From: CAYGWX01 sp964353855 [NCBI: uncultured bacterium]
GTDB lineage: Bacteria > Edwardsbacteria > CAYGWX01
Length of the DNA stretch: 64,000 nt
Direction: 5' to 3'
Assembly (NCBI GenBank): GCA_964353855.1
Contig: CAYGWX010000001.1
Location: 155,989-219,988, forward strand
Shown piece after piece: positions 41,497 through 50,943 of the stretch. Below the pieces are notes generated by a model. It saw only the letters and a list, made by a program, of their open reading frames with translations, ran no database searches and was not told where the DNA came from. The first letter of the stretch is position 1. Every line of letters starts with the position of its first letter. Made by a program: the position numbers and the translations under genes.

Positions 41497-41521
41497 ACTT
41501 TTTCATGGAAAGGAGTTCGTA

Positions 41522-42907
41522 ATGAAGAAAGCGTTACTGCTTGGGACCCTGGTGTTGCTAATGGCCGGGTTGGCCTTCGCCCAGGCCTGGACGCTGGGAC
41601 CGAATTCTGTGTCTCAGTTTAGGTACTGGAGAACTGGCAGCGCGTACTATCCTCCCACGGGGAAGGCCTATTTCCTCGGCGGTCGTCTGACGGACCTCAC
41701 GACCAACGGCGAGATCTGGAGCTTCGATCCCGTGGCTGGGACGTTTGCCGACGAGGCCCTGGCCATGGAGGTCCCGATTTCCAACTACAACGTCTGCTTG
41801 CTCAAGGATCTAACCGGCCCGGATAGCCTCGCCCTTTATGTTGCTGGCGGGCGCCGAGGCGACGGGACCAACGCCCCGATCCTGCAGGTCTATTACCCCA
41901 TCTCCGGTCTGGCCATGTCCCTGACTTCCGATCCTTTCCCGGGCACGATCGGCGGCCGGGTCTATACCCCGGCCCAAGGCCAAGTGGTGTTGAACAACAA
42001 GATGTACGTCATCGCGGGCTTGCAGGTCACCGCCGCCCCCTATCAAACAGACTCCACGTACGTCTACGACCCGGCCCAGCCTGCGGGCAGCCGCTGGTCC
42101 CGTCTGACCGCCCGCCTGTCCCAGGCTCGCGGCTATATCACCCCGGCGGTCGTGGACGGGAAGGTTTACGCCATCGGCGGAAGCTACACAACCTCTGGTG
42201 CGACTCTTATTAACTCCAACCGCGTGGAGCGTTACGATCCCGCCAACCCCGGCGCCGGATGGGTGCGGATGGCCGACCTCCCGGACACCTCGTCCGAAAG
42301 CCATGCCTTTGGGTTCGACACCGGCTCGCCCTACGGGCTGGGTGGTCACATCATCCTGGCTCCCCAAGGGGGCTGGCCTGTCCCCAATGGAGCTTGCTAT
42401 GACTACAACGTGGCCACGAACTCCTGGTCCACCTTCCCGGCGTTCAATGTGCCCCGCAGAGCTCATGCCGGGTTCTTCGTTCCCGGCCCCGGCGGCTCCA
42501 ACGGCATCCCCGGGATGTGGGTCTGGGGTGGAAGAGGGGTCGTGGCCGATTCCAACACACTGGGAAGCACGGAGTACTACCAACTCAATTACAGTGCCGT
42601 GGAGGAGCAGGGCAGCGTCCGGTTGGAGAAGTTGACCGCCCTGCAGGCTCCCGTGCCTAATCCGTTCTCGGGCAAGACGGTCCTGCGCTACTCCCTGGCC
42701 AAATCCGGACCGGTGAGCCTGGCGATCTACGGGATCACCGGCCAGAAGGTGCGCACCTTGGTCTCCGAGAACGCCTCGGCCGGGACCCACGAGGTGGCTT
42801 GGGACGGTAGGGATGAGTGCGGCAAGCCGGTCGGAACCGGCGTCTACTTCGCCCGTTTCGCGGCCGAGAAGGTCCATTCCACCGAGCGCATCACGGTTCT
42901 GCGGTAA
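41522..42907 (+). CDS. Secreted kelch-like protein 1 with sorting domain
   Basis: 461 aa. Signal peptide 1-20 (MAGLAFAQA). Residues ~25-365 hold kelch-type blades: GKAYFLGGRLTD..TNGEIWSFDPVAGTF, LYVAGGRRGDG, NKMYVIAGLQ...STYVYDPAQPAGSRWSRL, GKVYAIGGSYT...VERYDPANPGAGWVRM. C-terminal FlgD-like domain: VPNPFSGKTVLRYSLAKSG, LAIYGITGQKVRTLVSENAS and GVYFARFAAEKV. Nearly identical in plan to the gene at 43177. AAAGGAG lies 6-7 bases before the ATG. Surface role, ligand unknown. Confidence 0.9.
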   Translation: MKKALLLGTLVLLMAGLAFAQAWTLGPNSVSQFRYWRTGSAYYPPTGKAYFLGGRLTDLTTNGEIWSFDPVAGTFADEALAMEVPISNYNVCLLKDLTGPDSLALYVAGGRRGDGTNAPILQVYYPISGLAMSLTSDPFPGTIGGRVYTPAQGQVVLNNKMYVIAGLQVTAAPYQTDSTYVYDPAQPAGSRWSRLTARLSQARGYITPAVVDGKVYAIGGSYTTSGATLINSNRVERYDPANPGAGWVRMADLPDTSSESHAFGFDTGSPYGLGGHIILAPQGGWPVPNGACYDYNVATNSWSTFPAFNVPRRAHAGFFVPGPGGSNGIPGMWVWGGRGVVADSNTLGSTEYYQLNYSAVEEQGSVRLEKLTALQAPVPNPFSGKTVLRYSLAKSGPVSLAIYGITGQKVRTLVSENASAGTHEVAWDGRDECGKPVGTGVYFARFAAEKVHSTERITVLR

Positions 42908-42930
42908 GTTTCAGCATCCGGTTAGCTTGG

Positions 42931-42965
42931 AAGGCCCCGACTTGTTCGGGGCCTTCTTCTTGGCT
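42931..42965 (+). terminator. Rho-independent terminator
   Basis: AAGGCCCCGA / TCGGGGCCTT stem (42931-42940, 42946-42955) with CTTGT loop and TCTTCTT tail. Confidence 0.85.
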
Positions 42966-43051
42966 TTTGCCACCCGACCCTTCCGAAGGAGGTTTTTTCA
43001 TTCGGGAATGCCTCCTCCAACCGGACTGGTCGTCTCAACTCGGCGAGGGGA

Positions 43052-43081
43052 TTGACAAATGCCAGGGATGTTCGCTATAAT
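43052..43081 (+). promoter_or_regulatory. Sigma-70-type promoter, kelch paralogue 2
   Basis: TTGACA (43052-43057), 18-bp spacer, TATAAT (43076-43081). Sequence around the -10 (GCTATAATAT) is shared with 41398-41427. Confidence 0.88.
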
Positions 43082-43098
43082 ATGGGCAGATTCCGTTC

Positions 43099-43110
43099 AA
43101 GGAGGTGATG
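43099..43110 (+). promoter_or_regulatory. Extended Shine-Dalgarno-like element in the leader
   Basis: AAGGAGGTGATG, complementary to the 16S 3' end over about ten bases, but 67 bases upstream of the true start at 43177, which has its own GGAAAGGAG. A GTG and an ATG inside it open a frame that runs in phase into the main gene. The first paralogue has the same element at 41448-41457. Confidence 0.5.
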
Positions 43111-43176
43111 CGGCTAAAGCTTCGAGGACCGGGCGGTTCACAGGAGAAACCCCTTTTTCATGGAAAGGAGTTCGCG

Positions 43177-44568
43177 ATGAAGAAAGCGTTACTGTTTGGG
43201 GCCTTGGTTCTGTTGGTTGGCCAGGCGGTCTTCGCCCAATGGACGCTCGGGCCGAATTCTGTGTCTCAGTTCAGGTACTGGAGGACAGGGGGCGAGTATT
43301 ACCCACCGACCGGGAAGGCCTACTTTCTCGGCGGCCGTCTAACGGATCTCACGACCAACGGCGAGATCTGGAGCTTCGATCCGGTTGCCGGAACTTTCAC
43401 CGACGAAGGCGTGGCCATGGAGATTCCGATTTCCAACTACAGCGTGGCCTTGCTCAATGACCCGACAGGGCCGGACAGCTTGGCTCTGTACACCGTGGGC
43501 GGCCGTAATAGTGCGGGTGGCTATACCGACGCCCTGCAGGTTTACTACCCGATCTCCGGATTAGCCATGTCCCTCACCTCCGATCCTTTTCCTGGACGGC
43601 TCGGAGGGGCGGTGTACTTTCCGGCCCAGGGCTGCGCGGTGGTGAACAACAAGCTCTATGTCTTCGGGGGATACGAGACCGTGGCCGCACCCTACAATGC
43701 GGATTCTACCTACGTCTACGATCCTTCCCAGCCCGGGGGGAGCCGGTGGTCCAATATCACCACAGCCAGGCTGTCCCAGAGGCGGGGCTATGTTACCAAC
43801 GCCGTCGTGGATGGGAAGATCTATGCCATCGGCGGGAACTGGACCCCTAATGGCGCAGTCCCGCTTCATAACTCGAACGTCGTGGAGCGCTTCGACCCGG
43901 CCAACCCCAGCGCCGGATGGGTGCAGATGGCGAACCTCCCGGACACCCAGTCCGAATCGGTAGCCTTCGGGTTCGACACCGGTTCGCCCTACGGTCTGGG
44001 CGGCCACATCATCGTGACCCCGCGGGGCTGCTGGCCGGATCCGTTTACGACTTGTTACGACTACAACGTGGCTACGAACACCTGGACCACGTTTGCAGAC
44101 GTGAATGTGGCCCGCAGGGACCAGGCCAGGTTCTTCGTGCCCGGCACCCGCGGCTCGGGCGGGATTCCTGGAATGTGGATCTGGGGTGGAAGAGGAGCTT
44201 TTGCAGGCGATTCCTATACGCTGGGAAGCACCGAGTACTACCAACTCACCTATAACGCCGTAGAGGAGCAGGGCGGAGTGCGGCTCGAGAAGCGGACCGA
44301 GCTCCAGGCTCCGAGGCCCAATCCCTTCGCGGGCAGGACGGTCCTGCGCTACTCCCTGGCCCAGTCCGGCCCGGTGAGTCTGGCGATCTACGGGATCACC
44401 GGCCAGAAGGTGCGTACCTTGGTTTCCGAGAACGCCTCGGCTGGGACCCACGAGGTGGCCTGGGATGGTCGGGATGCGTTCGGCAAGCCGGTCGGTGCCG
44501 GGGTTTACTTCGCCCGCTTCGCGGCCGAGAAGGTCCATTCCACCGAGCGCATCACGGTCCTGCGCTAA
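43177..44568 (+). CDS. Secreted kelch-like protein 2 with sorting domain
   Basis: 463 aa from the ATG at 43177 (MKKALLFGALVLLVGQAVFAQ signal peptide), preceded by GGAAAGGAG; the in-phase GTG/ATG at 43105/43108 would put 24 polar residues before the signal peptide and is rejected. Same domains as the protein at 41522: kelch blades ~25-365, then RPNPFAGRTVLRYSLAQSG and LAIYGITGQKVRTLVSENAS, a C-terminal domain almost identical to its neighbour. Tandem duplication, including promoter and leader. Divergence is concentrated in loop segments of the blades. Confidence 0.9.
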   Translation: MKKALLFGALVLLVGQAVFAQWTLGPNSVSQFRYWRTGGEYYPPTGKAYFLGGRLTDLTTNGEIWSFDPVAGTFTDEGVAMEIPISNYSVALLNDPTGPDSLALYTVGGRNSAGGYTDALQVYYPISGLAMSLTSDPFPGRLGGAVYFPAQGCAVVNNKLYVFGGYETVAAPYNADSTYVYDPSQPGGSRWSNITTARLSQRRGYVTNAVVDGKIYAIGGNWTPNGAVPLHNSNVVERFDPANPSAGWVQMANLPDTQSESVAFGFDTGSPYGLGGHIIVTPRGCWPDPFTTCYDYNVATNTWTTFADVNVARRDQARFFVPGTRGSGGIPGMWIWGGRGAFAGDSYTLGSTEYYQLTYNAVEEQGGVRLEKRTELQAPRPNPFAGRTVLRYSLAQSGPVSLAIYGITGQKVRTLVSENASAGTHEVAWDGRDAFGKPVGAGVYFARFAAEKVHSTERITVLR

Positions 44569-44603
44569 GACCTGTTTTTTCAAGTCAGTTCCTTCTTTTG
44601 GAG

Positions 44604-44639
44604 GGAGGGGTTTCTCAAGCGAAACCCCTCCTTCTTTTT
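44604..44639 (+). terminator. Rho-independent terminator
   Basis: GGAGGGGTTTC / GAAACCCCTCC stem (44604-44614, 44621-44631) followed by TTCTTTTT. A second near-palindrome, GTCCCCCCTTAAGGGGGGGAC, lies at 44642-44662. Confidence 0.88.
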
Positions 44640-44688
44640 GGGTCCCCCCTTAAGGGGGGGACTGTGCTAATGGTTGCCAGGAAGGTGA

Positions 44689-44754
44689 GGAAGGTAACAG
44701 GAAGGTAACAGGAAGGGAACAGGAAGGGAACAGGAAGGGATCAGGAAGGGTTGT
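44689..44754. repeat. 11-bp tandem repeat (GGAAGGGAACA)
   Basis: Six consecutive 11-bp units: GGAAGGTAACA twice, GGAAGGGAACA twice, GGAAGGGATCA, GGAAGGGTTGT. It lies in the 426-bp gap between the kelch genes and the MoxR gene, which also holds the terminator at 44604 and the promoter at 44879. Confidence 0.88.
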
Positions 44755-44878
44755 GGGCGTGCAGTGGGCTTACTCTGGGCGTCTGGCGGGCGTTCAAAAC
44801 TCCCTTCCTTAACCGATCACCCTTCCTGTTCTCACCTCATGATCCCCGGGTTCCGGCATCCGCCGGAGATCAAGGTAG

Positions 44879-44907
44879 TTGACAACCTTTTCCCACTCTG
44901 TTAAACT
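44879..44907 (+). promoter_or_regulatory. Sigma-70-type promoter for the MoxR gene
   Basis: TTGACA (44879-44884), 17-bp spacer, TAAACT (44902-44907). The ~80-base leader holds an ATTCCGC/AATCCGCA-type repeat (44950-44981). Confidence 0.6.
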
Positions 44908-44994
44908 CTTTATACAGGAGCGCATGCCTGTGTCTGTAGAGGGGTCTGAATTCCGCGCTCCGCATTCCAAAATCCGCATTTCAAAGGAGCAATG

Positions 44995-46008
<1,014 letters not shown>

Positions 46009-46018
46009 CTCTGACTCC

Positions 46019-47605
46019 ATGGGGCGCTTGGGTCGTTGGGTCTGGGTCTGCTTGGCCCTGGGGCTCCTCCTTCGCCTGGCGATCATCCTGAGGCCCTTTT
46101 CCTGGGTGGACGACCTTGTGCTCTGCGACGACAGCTATCTCTGCTGGGACATCGCCCGCCGCTGGGCCGGGGGCCATCCCATGACCCAGGACGGGATTCA
46201 TTTCACCAACGGCTTCCAGCCCCTGTGGGTTTTCCTTCTGATCCCGGTCTTCTCCTTTTTCCCCAGCGATCCCATCCTTCCGGGCAAGATCGCGCTCGTT
46301 CTCCTGGCCCTGTTCAATGTTGCTACCGGGGTCTTCCTATTCCTCTTGGTCAAAGAGGTTGCCTCGAGAAAGGGGGCGTTCTTCGCACTCTTCCTGTGGA
46401 TGGCCTCACCCTATGTGATCGTCCAGGGGATCAACGGGATGGAGACGGCGCTGGTGATTCTGTTGATGGCGATCACACTCTGGTTTTACCTCACGAGGGT
46501 GAGGGACAAGCCATACTCCTGGCGACGATTCCTCGTGCTCGGCCTACTGGCCGGGCTCACCATGCTCGCCCGGCTGGACCAAGCCTTCCTCCTGCTCGCC
46601 CTCGGTATTGACGTGCTCTGGAAGAGAAGAAAGAAGGCTCTTGCCCCCTTTGCCCTGGTGGGGCTTGGATTTCTCGCAATGCTTTCTCCCTGGTTTCTCC
46701 TCTCCTATCATTACACCGGAAGTTTAATCCCGGTGAGTGGAAAAGCGGTAAGGTTTATTTCTTTGGCGGAGCTCCGCTGGAGAGGAATTCCGGAGTGGCA
46801 GTGGAATTTTAAGATGCTGAGGAACATCTTGGTCTGCTGGGTCAACGCGCCATTGCCTTTGATGAGCGTGACGCGCTCGCTGGCGGAGAAATTGTTGTGT
46901 CCGCGGCGAATGTTTTATGGGGCGCTCGCTTTACTATGCGGTCTTACGCTTTGGGCTCTCTGGCGACGAACTTCATTGGAGGTAAGGCAACGGGCAGGTC
47001 GTCTTTCCTTCCTTTGGGTGTTCGCGGCAGGGTTCTTGGGGTTCTATGCGTTTTATATCTACACCTATTGGTACCACGACCGCTACCAGGCGCCGACAAC
47101 GTTTTTGATTACCATGTTTTACGGCATTCTCTTTGCTTGGGCTCCATACTGGGGCAGGCAACTGCTCTGGATTGCCACTCCGCTGTTTCTGCTCTCGGGA
47201 TTTTGGACGATAGAGGCGAGGGAAGCAGTTCCGAATGGTTACGCTCGAATCGGGACTTATGTTGCCGAAAATTTTGTTCCGGGAACCAAGATTGGGACCT
47301 ATCAATCCGGAGCGATGGGCTATTTTGCAAGGGACAAGATCGTCATCAATCTCGATGGAGTAGTGAACGAGGAGGCTCTGTGCGCACATAAGGAGAATCG
47401 GCCCTTCGACTATATCCGCGCAGAAGGCATCGAGTTCTTGATCGATCCCGACCTCATCATTAAGCAAATGTTGTTCCAATTTAATTCTGAGGAATTGAAA
47501 GAAAGCGATCTGGTGCGAATCGGTGCCGTTCCTGGAATTATAACCCAAACCCAACTGTGGGCGGTCTACAAAGTGATTTTACGGGAGGAGGGATTAGCGC
47601 GGTGA
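46019..47605 (+). CDS. Polytopic membrane glycosyltransferase-like protein (GT-C fold)
   Basis: 528 aa with about 10-11 membrane helices. The first loop has the acidic pair and NGFQPLW motif (VDDLVLCDDSYLCWDIARRWAGGHP...FTNGFQPLW) found in GT-C transferases related to ArnT/PMT (GT39/83-like), which use lipid-linked sugars. The C-terminal ~130 residues are soluble and extracytoplasmic (YIAENFVPG-like segment, GVVNEEALCAHKENRPFDYIRAEGIEFLIDPDL). GC content and codon use fall over ~46.7-47.6 kb. It starts 10 bases after the MoxR gene and overlaps yjbQ by four bases (GTGA). Confidence 0.7.
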   Translation: MGRLGRWVWVCLALGLLLRLAIILRPFSWVDDLVLCDDSYLCWDIARRWAGGHPMTQDGIHFTNGFQPLWVFLLIPVFSFFPSDPILPGKIALVLLALFNVATGVFLFLLVKEVASRKGAFFALFLWMASPYVIVQGINGMETALVILLMAITLWFYLTRVRDKPYSWRRFLVLGLLAGLTMLARLDQAFLLLALGIDVLWKRRKKALAPFALVGLGFLAMLSPWFLLSYHYTGSLIPVSGKAVRFISLAELRWRGIPEWQWNFKMLRNILVCWVNAPLPLMSVTRSLAEKLLCPRRMFYGALALLCGLTLWALWRRTSLEVRQRAGRLSFLWVFAAGFLGFYAFYIYTYWYHDRYQAPTTFLITMFYGILFAWAPYWGRQLLWIATPLFLLSGFWTIEAREAVPNGYARIGTYVAENFVPGTKIGTYQSGAMGYFARDKIVINLDGVVNEEALCAHKENRPFDYIRAEGIEFLIDPDLIIKQMLFQFNSEELKESDLVRIGAVPGIITQTQLWAVYKVILREEGLAR

Positions 47606-48000
47606 GGGAAAGAGAGATTTTTACTCAAGAGCGGATCTGTCTGCTGGACATCACCGGGGAGGTGGAGCGAACGGTGGGGGATATCGGAGTGAAGGAGGGT
47701 CTCTGCACGGTGCTCGTGCCGCATACCACGGCGGGGATTACCGTCAATGAGAACGCCGACCCCAGCGTGAGGCGGGACATCCTCGCCAAGCTGGCGGAAC
47801 TCATCCCGCATAACGGCGGGTATAGCCACACCGAGGGAAATGCCGACGCCCACATCAAGGCCAGCCTGATGGGGAGTTCGGTACAGGTGCCCGTGGAGGG
47901 GGGAAAGCTCAAATTCGGGACCTGGCAGGGGATCTTCTTCTGCGAATTCGATGGGCCGAGACGGAGAAAGGTGTGGGTGAGCGTCCTGCCGGGCAAATAA
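47602..48000 (+). CDS. yjbQ: YjbQ/UPF0047-family protein
   Basis: 132 aa from the GTG at 47602, overlapping the previous stop (GTGA), with GGGAGGAGGGA about 9 bases upstream; an earlier in-frame ATG at 47557 lies inside the preceding gene. Family motifs: VLVPHTTAGITVNENADPSV, then GNADAHIKASLMGSSVQVPV and GTWQGIFFCEFDGPR. YjbQ proteins are associated with thiamin-phosphate-synthase-like activity of uncertain physiological meaning. Confidence 0.9.
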   Translation: MREREIFTQERICLLDITGEVERTVGDIGVKEGLCTVLVPHTTAGITVNENADPSVRRDILAKLAELIPHNGGYSHTEGNADAHIKASLMGSSVQVPVEGGKLKFGTWQGIFFCEFDGPRRRKVWVSVLPGK

Positions 48001-48917
48001 AGGGTGCGAAAGGGCAGGATCAGAAGCGGATCTGGACCTTCGTCAAGGCCAGCCTCCTATTTGATCTTTTCTTCTTCGGGTACTTCGGAATCTGCGCCTA
48101 TGTTGCGAATCACCTGTCCCAGCCGGATATCCTGCCCAATTACGAAGAGGCCGGGAGCCTCGGGATCCCTTACGAGGAAGTGGCCTTTCCCAGCCGGGGG
48201 GACAGCCTCAGGCTTTCGGGATGGCTGTTCCCTCGTGAGGGTAGTCCGGCGGGGATTGTGCTTGTGCATGGTAAACCGGGGCATCGCGCGAACCCGGAAA
48301 TCGGACTTCTGCCCCTGGCCAGGGACCTGCACGACTTGGGATACAACGTGCTCACCTTTGACTTAAGGGGCTGGGGACAGTCGCAGAAAAGCCGGTTCTC
48401 TCTGGGGCAATACGAGACCCGGGATGTCCTGGGGGCGGTGTATTACCTCTCGACCCATGGGATCGAGAGAGTGGGAGTCATCGGGTTCTCGATGGGCGGT
48501 GCGGCCTCTATCCTGGCCGCGGCCGGGGATACGAGCATCCGGGCTCTGGTGGAGGACAGCGGATACGAGGACGCCCGGGAGATAGTAAATCTGAAGCTGC
48601 CCGGTCTTTCCCGCCTTCCCGCCGCGTTCACCCCCGGCGTGGTGCTCACGGCCAAGGTGCTCTTCGGCATAGATTTCGACTCGGTGAAGCCGATCCGTGA
48701 AGTGGGGAAGATTAAGCCCAGGAGGGTTTACTTCATCCACGGAGAGGCGGACACGAGCATTTCGGCGGAGCATTCCCGCAGGCTCTTTCACGCGGCGGAG
48801 AACCCGGCGGACGACCTCTGGATTGTGCCTGAGGTGGGGCACGTGAAGGCGTATCTGACGCATCGCGAGGAGTATCTGGAACGGGTGGGGAAGTTTTTCG
48901 GGGAGGAACTCAAATAG
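47973..48917 (+). CDS. Membrane-anchored alpha/beta hydrolase
   Basis: 314 aa, opened by the GTG at 47973 that overlaps yjbQ by 28 bases; no better start precedes the anchor helix (~26-44). Nucleophile elbow GFSMGG (Ser in VGVIGFSMGGAAS), acid in IHGEADTSI, catalytic His in VPEVGHVKAY. Oxyanion region LVHGKPGHRAN. Resembles YqkD/BD-FAE-like esterases or dipeptidyl peptidases; substrate unknown. Confidence 0.85.
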   Translation: MGERPAGQIKGAKGQDQKRIWTFVKASLLFDLFFFGYFGICAYVANHLSQPDILPNYEEAGSLGIPYEEVAFPSRGDSLRLSGWLFPREGSPAGIVLVHGKPGHRANPEIGLLPLARDLHDLGYNVLTFDLRGWGQSQKSRFSLGQYETRDVLGAVYYLSTHGIERVGVIGFSMGGAASILAAAGDTSIRALVEDSGYEDAREIVNLKLPGLSRLPAAFTPGVVLTAKVLFGIDFDSVKPIREVGKIKPRRVYFIHGEADTSISAEHSRRLFHAAENPADDLWIVPEVGHVKAYLTHREEYLERVGKFFGEELK

Positions 48918-49009
48918 AGGGGTCTATTGATTAGGATTTCTAGGGCAGGCCTGGGAAGGTTTCAGGAGCCCGGAGAGCCTCGAGGGAGCTGGTTTAGGCT
49001 CCGGGGGCC

Positions 49010-50410
49010 ATGAGGATCCCCTTCCTCTCCAAAGTGTGCAAGGTCGTAGAGCGCCACGGTATGCTGGCTGTGGGAGACCGTGTCCTGGTAGCGGTTTCCG
49101 GAGGGCCGGACTCGGTCGCCTTGCTTCATGTTCTCCTGGAGCTAAGGCGGGAGTACGGCTTACGCCTTTTCCTAGCACACTTGGACCATGGATTGAGGGA
49201 AGAATCCCGGGAGGAGGCCAGGTTTGTGAAAGGGATCGCGAAGTCCCTGAAGATGCCCTTTTACTCCAAACGCGTTGACGTTACCGGATTCTGCCGAAGA
49301 AAGAAGCTTTCTCTTGAGGAAGGGGCCAGGGTCATCCGCTACGCCTTTCTGGAAGAGGCCGCGAGGAAGGCCCGTGCTTCCCGGATCGCCTTGGGCCATA
49401 TGATGGATGATCAAGCCGAGACCGTGATCATGCGCCTCATTCGTGGGGCAGGGCCCAGGGGACTCGCGGGCATCCCGCCGGTGAGAGGGATGATCATCCG
49501 ACCCCTGATCGGGACGAGGCGGAATGAGATCATCAGTTTCCTGGATCAAAACCACCTCCCCTATCTCCTGGATCCTAGCAACCGGGACCTTAAGTTCCTG
49601 AGGAACCGCATCCGGCTCCTGCTCATCCCCCTCCTGGAAAAGGAGTTCAATCCCGGAATCGTCCGGGCCTTAGCGAGGACGGGGCAACTCTTCACGAAGG
49701 AAGGAGTTAAGGAGACCGGAGGTCAGCAGGGTTGGCGGGAAGACCTCCGGATTCGGGGGGTGGGGAAGACAACGAAATTAGTGCTTGATTTATCTAAGTT
49801 TTTGGAATATAATAAAAGGCTACAGCGCGAGGCCGTCCGCGAGGCGGTGAAGCGAATCCGGGGAGATCTAAGGGGAATCGGCTTCATTCACACCGAGAGC
49901 ATCCTGGCCCTGGCCGAAGGGCGGGTCGGCGGCGAGGTTGAGCTTCCCGGGGGATTCCGGGCAAGGAGGGGATACCGCGAGATCGTCATGGAGCGTGGTC
50001 TTTCCACCGTCCAGCCGAAGCCCTTTAACCTGTCGGTAAAGGTCCCCGGTGTGACGAAGCTCCCCCAAGGGACGCTCCGGACATCTCTTCTCCCCGCTTC
50101 CGATGCCCCCAAGGTCTGGCCCAAGGGTGACGGTCGGACAGCTTGGTTCGATGTCCTACGCCTTCGCTTTCCCCTGAGGGTGCGTACTCGGAGGGAAGGA
50201 GATCGGTTCTGGGCGCTGGGGCTCCCCCGACCCAAGCGGCTCAAGGAGATTCTGATTAATGATAAAGTCCCGCGGGAGAAACGGAAGGAGCTCCCGCTCC
50301 TGGTGGATCGAGAGGGCATACTCTGGGTTTTGGGGTGGCGCGTATCGGAACGGGCGAAGGTCTGTTCCAAAACCAGGCGGATGTTGAAAGCTGAATTCAT
50401 TCGGAGATAG
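49010..50410 (+). CDS. tilS: tRNA(Ile)-lysidine synthetase
   Basis: 466 aa. Modifies C34 of tRNA-Ile (CAU) with lysine so it reads AUA. PP-loop S30-GGPDS at the N-terminus (VLVAVSGGPDSVALLHVL), HLDHGLREESREEARFV, then LGHMMDDQAETVIMRLIRGAGPRGLAG and RPLI..RR. The C-terminal TilS-specific domain (~370-466: RTRREGDRF..LG...KRLKEILINDKVPREKRKELPLLVD) is present. First gene of tilS-hpt-ftsH. Confidence 0.95.
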   Translation: MRIPFLSKVCKVVERHGMLAVGDRVLVAVSGGPDSVALLHVLLELRREYGLRLFLAHLDHGLREESREEARFVKGIAKSLKMPFYSKRVDVTGFCRRKKLSLEEGARVIRYAFLEEAARKARASRIALGHMMDDQAETVIMRLIRGAGPRGLAGIPPVRGMIIRPLIGTRRNEIISFLDQNHLPYLLDPSNRDLKFLRNRIRLLLIPLLEKEFNPGIVRALARTGQLFTKEGVKETGGQQGWREDLRIRGVGKTTKLVLDLSKFLEYNKRLQREAVREAVKRIRGDLRGIGFIHTESILALAEGRVGGEVELPGGFRARRGYREIVMERGLSTVQPKPFNLSVKVPGVTKLPQGTLRTSLLPASDAPKVWPKGDGRTAWFDVLRLRFPLRVRTRREGDRFWALGLPRPKRLKEILINDKVPREKRKELPLLVDREGILWVLGWRVSERAKVCSKTRRMLKAEFIRR

Positions 50411-50418
50411 AGGGTAGC

Positions 50419-50943
50419 GTGGCAAAAGTCGGTGTGGTTCTAATCAAGGAGGAGGACATCCAGCGCCGGGTGAAGGAGCTGGCGGCGAAGATTTCGGCAG
50501 ACTACCAGACCTACCATCCGGTGTTCGTGGGCATCCTGCGCGGGGCTTTTGTGTTCCTGGCGGATCTCCTCAGAAACCTCACCGTCCCGGCGACCGTGGA
50601 TTTCATCACCATCTCGGGGTATGGCGAGGGCACGAAACATTCTGGAGCGGTACGACTGCTCTCGGACCTGAACACGAACATTGAAGGCCAGGACGTCATC
50701 GTGGTGGAGGACATCGTGGACACCGGGCTGACCCTGAACTATCTCCTGGAGATCTTCCGGGCGCGGAAGCCCAACTCGCTCACGGTCTGCGTCCTTTTGG
50801 ACAAGCGGGAAAAGCGGAAGGTCGCCGTGCCCCTGACCTATGTGGGGTTCCAGATTCCGAACCAGTTCGTGGTGGGTTACGGGCTGGACTACAAGCAGGA
50901 GAACAGGCAGTTGCCTTACATTGCCGTATTGGAGGAGACATGA
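50419..50943 (+). CDS. hpt: Hypoxanthine phosphoribosyltransferase
   Basis: 174 aa, GTG start at 50419, eight bases after tilS. PRPP-binding motif VIVVEDIVDTGLT (Glu97, Asp98) and the flexible-loop region DFITISGYGEGTKHSG; the C-terminal FVVGYGLDYKQENRQLPYI is typical of bacterial Hpt. Purine salvage. Its stop overlaps the ftsH ATG by four bases. Confidence 0.95.
   Translation: MAKVGVVLIKEEDIQRRVKELAAKISADYQTYHPVFVGILRGAFVFLADLLRNLTVPATVDFITISGYGEGTKHSGAVRLLSDLNTNIEGQDVIVVEDIVDTGLTLNYLLEIFRARKPNSLTVCVLLDKREKRKVAVPLTYVGFQIPNQFVVGYGLDYKQENRQLPYIAVLEET

Noticed and set aside
41398-41521. Riboswitch in the kelch-gene leader
   Set aside because: No long pairing found by eye; the shared element is better explained as a Shine-Dalgarno-like site.
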